This document shows positions 1 to 5,171 of a stretch of DNA of 8,062 nucleotides, one piece after another. The position numbers and the translations under genes were made by a program. The DNA is from Bacteroidales bacterium (lineage in GTDB: Bacteria > Bacteroidota > Bacteroidia > Bacteroidales > NBLH01). Each line of letters starts with the position of its first letter. Within the stretch, counting starts at the first letter, position 1. The stretch lies in contig JALWNR010000043.1 of assembly GCA_027083715.1 (NCBI GenBank), forward strand, positions 1 through 8,062, read 5' to 3'. The notes under the pieces were generated by a model, which ran no database searches, was not told the DNA's origin, and worked only from the letters and a program-made list of their open reading frames with translations.

Positions 1-216
1 GCGAAACACTGTACCGCCCAAAACAAAAAAGGAACGGCTTTATGGTTACAACAATTTGTAAAGCAATTAAAATATGGTTTTTACCTAATCAATAGCAGTG
101 GGCAATACCAAAAAATTAATTTAATAAAATCTAATGAACGCTTTTTGTTCCAATATTATAAAAAAATAAAGAACAACAGATTTCTTTACAATTATTTTGA
201 AATTAATAAAGATTGA
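1..216 (+). CDS. 3' end of an unrecognised protein (partial)
   Basis: Frame 1 is open from the first base to a TGA at 214-216 and gives the last 71 residues of a protein whose start lies outside the window. The fragment is rich in Lys, Asn, Tyr and Phe, begins AKHCTAQNKKGTALWLQQF and ends NYFEINKD. I see no membrane segment and no motif that I recognise, so no function is offered. An open stretch of 71 codons in such AT-rich DNA, with ordinary amino-acid composition, favours a real coding end. It lies on the same strand as the gene at 360, with a 143-bp spacer between them. The spacer holds no obvious terminator, so co-transcription can be neither shown nor excluded. A chance open frame remains possible. 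Confidence 0.55.
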   Translation, partial: AKHCTAQNKKGTALWLQQFVKQLKYGFYLINSSGQYQKINLIKSNERFLFQYYKKIKNNRFLYNYFEINKD

Positions 217-359
217 GAGTTAATTGCTTACAAATTGAATGGTATAAAAGTTTATAGATGTTATTAAAAGGATAAACTTGTAGTAATCAATCCATTCGAT
301 ATAAATTAATCTTAAAAAAAAAGATAATTTTCGCTGTTTATTATACAAAAAATACAATT

Positions 360-2003
360 ATGCGTAGCATTTTTCTGGTTTTATCACTAATCGTTTATAC
401 TTACATCTTTGCCGGAAGCGGAACTATAAATTTTGTTGAAACAACTGTAGAAATTGACAGTACCGGTAAAGCAATGGTAAAATATGTAGTACAATATCAT
501 GTTATAGAAGGCGAATTACATGGTTTTTATTTTTCGGGTAACGGAAAACTTACCATAAAAGGTTTTTCAAATGCATCTTATGCCATAGATGATTTTGGAA
601 ATCGTTATTCATTAAGTATCAGTAATGTAGGATACGATAAATGGGATATTATTTTGGCAGAAGGCAAAGGTGTTTCTAACGGTAATGTTACCTATGTTTT
701 TTATTTTGAAACTAATTTTAGCGAAGCTAAATATTTGGAATATACCCAAACAGATACAGGTGATTCATTAGTAGTTTTCCATTGGTCGCCGGTGCAATTT
801 GACGAATCCTACAATATGGAGCACTACACTTTAAAAATTATTTTTCCGGTACAAGTGGTTTCCGGTATTGAAAACCTACGCGATTATTATATGGGACAAA
901 ATATTATTCGTACCGAAAAATGGGTGAATGATAAATATTTAATTGATTATCAAAAAACTAAATCCGGAAAATTACAAATGGTTTTTCACAAAAAAAATCC
1001 GGAAAACCGTTTTCAGATGTTGGTGCAGATTTATCTTCCGCCTAATTGGTTTGATTTAAATGCGCTTCCTGTAAAATCGGTGCAAAACAAAGAAGTAGTA
1101 AAAGATGATGCATATTGGGATGAATTTTATACCCGAAAAGCAGCCGAAAAACAAGCTCAGAATAATTCGCAATGGTGGTTGTGGATTATAGGTATAATAG
1201 CCGGATTTTATTTTTTAGTTGTGTTTAAACATAAATCCATATCGAAAGCTGTGAGGCAAAAAGATGAAATTGATTGGGGAAAATTGGATTGGACACCACC
1301 ACAACTAAGCTTATCTCATTATCACATAGATGGAAAAATTTGTATGGATTTAAACCCTCTGGAAGCTGCTTTTTATCTGGAAATTCCTTTTAAAAGTATC
1401 CTTAGCGGGATGATAAAATCATTAGAGCGCAGAGGTATTATTTCTATCCGGCGAAAATCGCCCCTTTTTGCAGAAGTAAAAGGCAATCCTGAACAGTTTG
1501 GATTGGATGAATATGAAACTCAACTTTTTAACTCATTAGCCGATGATGGTGAATTTTCGCAAGAAGAACTTAGTGATTTACTGAATTTAATTGTTAAAAA
1601 TATTCAAAAAAAGGCTTGGGATTGTGATGTAGAAGAAACTAAAAAATACTACCGCAAATTAATGAATGAGTGGATGCAGCAGAACATTCCACCAGAAAGA
1701 CAAGAAGTTTTTCGTAATCAAAGGCAGGATCATTTATGGTGGTATTGGTATTATATGCGTAATAATGATATGGATTATCAGGAATATGACGATGAATATT
1801 GGGATTTTAATCCTCATGAACTGGAATATGATATTCCTGTAAATATGGATCATATTGTGGCTCCATCATTAGATATAATTGAAAATATAAATGTTTGCCA
1901 TGATGCTTGCCACTCAGCATGTCATTCAGCTTGCCATTCGGCTTGTCATTCAGCTTGTCATTCAGCTTGTCATTCAGCATGTGTAAGTGGGGGTTCGCAT
2001 TAA
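360..2003 (+). CDS. DUF2207-like membrane protein with C-terminal CXXX (CHSA) Cys repeats; putative radical SAM substrate
   Basis: The protein has 547 residues. Residues 1-19 form a hydrophobic signal peptide. Residues about 20-235 are an extracytoplasmic beta-rich domain that resembles the DUF2207 N-terminal region. A single membrane span lies at about 272-289 (WWLWIIGIIAGFYFLVVF) and is followed by positive residues, so the remainder should be cytoplasmic. Residues about 305-440 look winged-helix-like (DLNPLEAAFYLE, then SLERRGIISIRR), as in the cytoplasmic part of DUF2207 proteins. An aromatic and strongly acidic linker (about 458-500) leads to the tail at 513-541: CHDA, six CHSA units and a final Cys, then VSGGSH. 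The period-four Cys repeat and the radical SAM/SPASM gene 368 bp downstream suggest that the tail is modified after translation; this is inference. Metal binding by the Cys/His tail is the main alternative. The ATG at 360 is chosen because it begins the signal peptide. A weak promoter candidate (TTTA, 18 bp, TAAACTTG) lies at 251-280. The family call rests on appearance only. Confidence 0.85.
   Translation: MRSIFLVLSLIVYTYIFAGSGTINFVETTVEIDSTGKAMVKYVVQYHVIEGELHGFYFSGNGKLTIKGFSNASYAIDDFGNRYSLSISNVGYDKWDIILAEGKGVSNGNVTYVFYFETNFSEAKYLEYTQTDTGDSLVVFHWSPVQFDESYNMEHYTLKIIFPVQVVSGIENLRDYYMGQNIIRTEKWVNDKYLIDYQKTKSGKLQMVFHKKNPENRFQMLVQIYLPPNWFDLNALPVKSVQNKEVVKDDAYWDEFYTRKAAEKQAQNNSQWWLWIIGIIAGFYFLVVFKHKSISKAVRQKDEIDWGKLDWTPPQLSLSHYHIDGKICMDLNPLEAAFYLEIPFKSILSGMIKSLERRGIISIRRKSPLFAEVKGNPEQFGLDEYETQLFNSLADDGEFSQEELSDLLNLIVKNIQKKAWDCDVEETKKYYRKLMNEWMQQNIPPERQEVFRNQRQDHLWWYWYYMRNNDMDYQEYDDEYWDFNPHELEYDIPVNMDHIVAPSLDIIENINVCHDACHSACHSACHSACHSACHSACHSACVSGGSH
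1896..1982 (+). repeat. In-frame 12-bp tandem repeat encoding the CHSA Cys tail
   Basis: Seven 12-bp units plus a final TGT encode CHDA, six CHSA and Cys541, giving eight Cys and seven His at strict four-residue spacing (Cys513, 517, 521 and so on to 541). Three units are identical at the DNA level (tgtcattcagct) and the others differ only by synonymous changes (TGC/TGT, CAC/CAT, TCA/TCG, GCA/GCT), apart from Ser to Asp in the first unit. This pattern fits growth by slippage together with selection to keep the encoded residues. The repeat is coding and period-12, so it is not a CRISPR array. Confidence 0.97.
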
Positions 2004-2173
2004 TTAGTGTCTGTCCATAAAGTCATTGAATTGAAAAAATATCTTTTTGCACCTTTTTGCTTTTTTCGTTTTGCCTAATACACAAGCATTTGCTGCGACG
2101 AAAAAAACAAAAATTCATCAAAAATCTAATTTTTTCAAAAATCAAGCACTTTATAGACAATCTCTAATTAGTG
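2001..2173. mobile_element. MITE-like fold-back element with 9-bp direct repeats at the stop codon
   Basis: The exact 9-bp repeat TAATTAGTG occurs at 2001-2009 and 2165-2173 and encloses 155 bp. The enclosed ends are imperfect inverted repeats: the left end has TGTCCATAAAGT near 2012-2023, and the right end reads TGTCTATAAAGT on the opposite strand (2147-2158). The similarity continues inward through A/T-rich tracts (TTGAAAAAAT at 2031-2040 against ATTTTTTCAA on the right). An inner pair, TTTTTTCGT (2061-2069) and ACGAAAAAA (2098-2106), extends the fold, so the whole element can form one long hairpin. It has no coding capacity, which fits a non-autonomous MITE-like element. The left copy of the direct repeat begins with the TAA stop of the preceding gene, so the insertion did not alter that protein. 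TAATTA is itself palindromic, so the exact boundary between target duplication and terminal repeat is uncertain. Confidence 0.7.
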
Positions 2174-2213
2174 AAAGTTTGTAAAGTAAAAAGTTCATAA
2201 AATTTAAAAGCAT

Positions 2214-2310
2214 ATTACCTTAAGTCCGCAAGGATAAACTATTGTTAATACATGACAAAAAGTTAGAGGATAAGCACCTCACCGAAGATAATTTTGTGGG
2301 TTAATGGATA
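2214..2310 (+). repeat. Degenerate copy of a dispersed palindromic repeat upstream of the radical SAM gene
   Basis: ATTACCTTAAGTCCGCA at 2214-2230 matches, with one change, the arm ATTACCTTAAATCCGCA found on the minus strand upstream of rnpA (7559-7575). A degenerate opposite arm (TTGTGGGTTAATGG, 2294-2307) resembles the other rnpA-side arm (TTGCGGGTTTAAGG). The middle is longer here and contains a small hairpin, GAGG with CCTC, at 2266-2280. The element ends about 61 nt before the radical SAM start codon. The right arm is only a loose match, so the extent given is approximate. Confidence 0.45.
2289..2296 (+). promoter_or_regulatory. Candidate -7 promoter motif for the radical SAM gene
   Basis: TAATTTTG is an exact match to the Bacteroidota -7 consensus TAnnTTTG and would give a leader of roughly 70 nt before the ATG at 2372. 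No convincing -33 TTTG box stands about 19 bp upstream, so the match may be fortuitous in such AT-rich DNA. It lies within the degenerate palindromic repeat. If real, it would let the enzyme be transcribed separately from the Cys-repeat gene. Confidence 0.3.
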
Positions 2311-2371
2311 GAAACTAAAAGGAAATGTTTCCTATTAAAAAAATTATTTATATCGTTTAGAAACAAAAAAA

Positions 2372-3730
2372 ATGTTCAAATTCAAAAAAAAACAGATTAA
2401 AAATATTGATTGGATTGATGAATTTATCAAAAATATTCGTCCGTATGTGTTTGTGCGTTTAGAAGATAATATTTTAATCAAACAACCTAATCAGGCTACA
2501 CAAATAAATGAAACAGCTGCCAAAATCATGAAATTTTTACTCGATGGTGGTTCAACAGCACAATTACTAAAAAAAACAGGTATAGATAAAGCAGTGGAAA
2601 TTGAGAATTTTGTATTTGCCGTTAAAAAATATCTGGAAAATAAATTAGATGAGTATTCATTAAATCCGGCAGTAAAAAAAGAAACCTTCTCATTGAATTT
2701 CAGTAAATTACCGGTTTTATCCGAATTAGCCCTAACCTATAAATGCAATTTGACCTGCCGGTTTTGCTATGCAGGATGTAATTGTACTGTAAACCCTACA
2801 GGCAGCAATGATGAGTTGGGTATTGAAGACTTTAAAAAAATAATTGACACTATCTATAAAGAAGCAAAAGTTCCTTCGATAAGTTTTACCGGAGGAGAAC
2901 CTACTTTGCGCAAAGAGGTATTGCTTGCATGTACTGAACATGCTAAAAATCTGGGTATGCGTGTAAATTTAATTACCAACGGAACCCTAATCAATGAGCA
3001 ATATGCTAATGATTTAAAATCTGCCGGTTTAGATTCCGTTCAAGTGAGTATTGAGGGAGTTACCCACGAAACACACGACAAACTGGTAGCCCATAAAGGC
3101 GCTTATAGAAAAAGTATTAATGCAGTGTCTTTATTTAAAAAACAAAATATTTATGTACACACAAATACTACATTAAATCAAATAAATGCCAAAGAAAGTG
3201 TTTTATTTCCCGAGTTTGTAAAAAATACTTTAGGAAACGACCGGTTTAGTATGAATTTAATGATACCTACCGGGAGTAGTGTTTTTAACGAAGGCTTAAT
3301 TATTAAATACAGTGAGGTGGGCAATATTGTAACACAAATTCAGGAAAACAGTAAAAAACACGATGTTGAATTTATGTGGTATTCGCCTATTCCGATGTGT
3401 ATGTTTAATACAATTACCAATGAGTTGGGTAATAAAGGCTGCGCTGCCTGTGATGGACTAATTTCGGTAGGTGCCAACGGTGATATTTTGCCTTGTTCAT
3501 CATACGATGAGCCGGTTGGAAATTTAAAAAAACAAAGTTTTTCAGAAATTTGGAACGGCGACAAAGCTATATTTTTGCGAAATAAAGAATATGCACATCC
3601 GATTTGTCAATCATGCGATCATTTAGCTGTTTGTAATGGTGCCTGTCCGCTATATTGGCGCAATATGGGCTTTGATGAATTGGAAGAGCTCCATAAAGTG
3701 AATAAACAAATATCGACAATACTTCGTTAA
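2372..3730 (+). CDS. Radical SAM/SPASM peptide maturase with N-terminal PqqD-like domain
   Basis: The protein has 452 residues and probably modifies a peptide in the cytoplasm by S-adenosylmethionine-dependent radical chemistry. Residues about 24-95 look like a PqqD-type RRE, which binds leader or scaffold regions of RiPP precursors (YVFVRLEDNILIKQ, then INETAAKIMKFLLDGG). The radical SAM core starts at about 113 with the [4Fe-4S] motif CNLTCRFC (Cys125, Cys129, Cys132), followed by two extra Cys (136, 138). The SAM-binding GGEP motif is at 174-177. The C-terminal SPASM region has Cys357, Cys360, the G-x4-C segment ending at Cys375, and the cluster Cys412, 415, 421 and 425, matching C-x2-C-x5-C-x3-C. 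The last Cys of a canonical SPASM domain is absent. The neighbouring Cys-repeat protein (360-2003) is the obvious candidate substrate, which is inference. Length and architecture are typical of PqqE-like maturases. The class is secure; the exact reaction, such as thioether formation, is not known. Confidence 0.9.
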   Translation: MFKFKKKQIKNIDWIDEFIKNIRPYVFVRLEDNILIKQPNQATQINETAAKIMKFLLDGGSTAQLLKKTGIDKAVEIENFVFAVKKYLENKLDEYSLNPAVKKETFSLNFSKLPVLSELALTYKCNLTCRFCYAGCNCTVNPTGSNDELGIEDFKKIIDTIYKEAKVPSISFTGGEPTLRKEVLLACTEHAKNLGMRVNLITNGTLINEQYANDLKSAGLDSVQVSIEGVTHETHDKLVAHKGAYRKSINAVSLFKKQNIYVHTNTTLNQINAKESVLFPEFVKNTLGNDRFSMNLMIPTGSSVFNEGLIIKYSEVGNIVTQIQENSKKHDVEFMWYSPIPMCMFNTITNELGNKGCAACDGLISVGANGDILPCSSYDEPVGNLKKQSFSEIWNGDKAIFLRNKEYAHPICQSCDHLAVCNGACPLYWRNMGFDELEELHKVNKQISTILR

Positions 3731-3857
3731 AGTGTATTAAGCTATTGATTAATAAAATTTTATACAAACAGGGGAATTGTCGAAATAATTAGATTATCAA
3801 GTAATTAATTTACAATTTTGAATTTTTTAACAAGCTTATACCTAAAAATAAAATACC

Positions 3858-4820
3858 ATGAATAGTATTTCATTGTCTAAAGAAGAACAAGGCATTGTAG
3901 TTTTTCACCTTTGGAAATCATTGCCATACAATTTACGGATATTTCTAAGCTTCTTTCTTATTTCCGTTGGATTTATTATTCAATATTACGGCAATTTATG
4001 GATGGGTTTACTGTTTGTTTTTGGCGGTAACCTATTACTACTGGTTAAGGGTTATGATAATCGTGTAAAATTAGGAAAATATAGTGCGGAAGGAGAATGG
4101 GTAAAAACCGACAAAGAACATTTGCATGAAATTGTGGAAATGAATAAAAAACTAAAAAAGTGGGATCAAAGTCCGTTTGATATAACTAGTGGTGCAGGTA
4201 TTGCCCTATTTATTTTTATAGCTATTACCCTTTCTGTAATGTACCTAACAGCGCTAAATACTTACAATTATACACTTGAATTTATATCCGTTGATATAGC
4301 TTTTTTATTTTTTCCTCATTGGTTTAGTGGTTTAAAAAGAATTACCACAACACCTTTGCTCATGCAAAAAATAGCTATTTACAATAAACTTATGAAAGAA
4401 CACGAAGAGTTACTAAAAGATAAAAAGCTCAGTTTTATGATTTATGTAAAAGGCGAAAACGTAAAGCTTCCGGAGGATGTAAAAATGAAAGTAGATTTCA
4501 ACAATCAACCGGAAGCTTTTATGGGTATCTATGCCCAAATATCGCTAAACAATGTTCAAGGAAAATTATATCCCTATTTTTATGTGGTTTTAGTAGCAAA
4601 AAAAGAACTCGACATCAACAATAAGTATTTTAGCTCAATCAATGTTTCCAAACCTATAATTAAAGAAAAAAGTACAGAAAACAATATGGATATTATTATT
4701 ATTCGCCAATTCACTACAAAAACAGGCGGATACTTCACCAAAACAAAAGCTGTAAACAAAATATTTAGTAAAGGATTAGAGGTAGCTGAACTTATCATTA
4801 GAAACGAAACATCCGTTTAA
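3858..4820 (+). CDS. Unrecognised four-span membrane protein
   Basis: The protein has 320 residues, and I do not recognise its family. Predicted membrane spans lie at about 27-43, 47-63, 112-132 and 139-157, in two hairpins separated by a charged loop (about 64-108) rich in Lys and Glu. The rest (about 160-320) appears soluble: a Lys/Glu-rich helical stretch (170-190), then alternating hydrophobic strands such as LSFMIYVKGE and YPYFYVVLVAKK. An even number of spans with no signal peptide suggests that both termini are cytoplasmic. It contains no Cys and no catalytic motif that I can see. It follows the radical SAM gene on the same strand after 127 bp with no clear terminator between them, so co-transcription is plausible. 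It could be a membrane partner of the Cys-repeat protein, or it could be unrelated. The ATG at 3858 has no strong Shine-Dalgarno sequence, as is common in this phylum. Confidence 0.8.
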   Translation: MNSISLSKEEQGIVVFHLWKSLPYNLRIFLSFFLISVGFIIQYYGNLWMGLLFVFGGNLLLLVKGYDNRVKLGKYSAEGEWVKTDKEHLHEIVEMNKKLKKWDQSPFDITSGAGIALFIFIAITLSVMYLTALNTYNYTLEFISVDIAFLFFPHWFSGLKRITTTPLLMQKIAIYNKLMKEHEELLKDKKLSFMIYVKGENVKLPEDVKMKVDFNNQPEAFMGIYAQISLNNVQGKLYPYFYVVLVAKKELDINNKYFSSINVSKPIIKEKSTENNMDIIIIRQFTTKTGGYFTKTKAVNKIFSKGLEVAELIIRNETSV

Positions 4821-5018
4821 TTAAGCATTTGTACAATTAGAATATATTATGCCAAAGAATCTTTCCCTACTATTCCCTATCAATCTGTTAAATGAGTAAA
4901 TGTACACCTTACATTTTTCTATGCGAAGCATCCCTCATATTTTTTATAGGGTAACATTCGTTTTGAAAAAAGTTTAATAAACTTTATGTTTTTAGCATGA
5001 TATTTGTTATATTTATTT

Positions 5019-5041
5019 CTTGTAAATTACAATATTACAAG
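5019..5041. repeat. Short inverted repeat just upstream of a promoter motif
   Basis: Perfect 7-bp arms CTTGTAA (5019-5025) and TTACAAG (5035-5041) are separated by 9 nt. The repeat ends 11 bp before the candidate -7 box at 5053, so it covers the region where a -33 element would sit. That position would suit an operator for the S41 protease gene. Short A/T-rich inverted repeats also arise by chance, and no regulator is visible nearby. Confidence 0.3.
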
Positions 5042-5052
5042 TAAATAGAATG

Positions 5053-5060
5053 TATATTTG
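5053..5060 (+). promoter_or_regulatory. Candidate -7 promoter motif for the S41 protease gene
   Basis: TATATTTG matches the Bacteroidota -7 consensus TAnnTTTG exactly and lies about 110 bp before the ATG at 5172. No good -33 TTTG box is present at the usual 19-bp spacing. A TTG at 5020-5022 is too far away. The motif supports separate transcription of the protease gene from the genes to its left, but only weakly. Confidence 0.35.
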
Positions 5061-5171
5061 ATGTTTTTAGGTACACAAATAAGTTAAATTACTTATCCGT
5101 ACTTATCATTTTGCAGTAGTTTACATATTTTTAATATAATTGATACATAAATTTATAAGTTATTTTACATA

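Larger units (their letters stand above)
4821..5171. other. 351-bp non-coding spacer with short palindromes
   Basis: No convincing gene is seen on either strand. The spacer is very A/T-rich. It contains a 17-bp perfect palindrome, AAAGTTTAATAAACTTT (4969-4985), whose stem is all A/T apart from two pairs. This is too weak to call a terminator even though a short T-run follows. An inverted repeat (5019-5041) and a promoter motif (5053-5060) lie nearer the protease gene. Confidence 0.6.

Noticed and set aside
1896..1982. Repeat as a CRISPR array or as multihaem c-type cytochrome motifs
   Set aside because: The repeat is a 12-bp in-frame coding unit without spacers, so it is not CRISPR. CHSACH has the form C-x3-C-H, which differs from the standard CxxCH, and the tail is predicted to be cytoplasmic, whereas haem c attachment occurs outside the cytoplasmic membrane.
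2262..2310. A riboswitch in front of the radical SAM gene
   Set aside because: A small GAGG/CCTC hairpin exists, but I could not match the conserved core of any known riboswitch class. The region is better explained as a degenerate palindromic repeat.
2174..2371. A short precursor peptide gene just upstream of the radical SAM gene
   Set aside because: The ATG codons in this stretch are followed within a few codons by stops, and no Cys-rich or Gly-rich short frame is present.
2732..3767. Open frames of 66-74 codons on the minus strand opposite the radical SAM gene (2732-2941, 3340-3564, 3567-3767)
   Set aside because: They lie opposite a clear radical SAM coding frame, show no recognisable motif and have shadow-like composition.
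4580..4798. A 72-codon hydrophobic open frame on the minus strand
   Set aside because: It is antisense to the four-span membrane protein gene, whose Lys/Asn/Ile-rich frame readily gives hydrophobic codons on the opposite strand. No independent evidence supports it.
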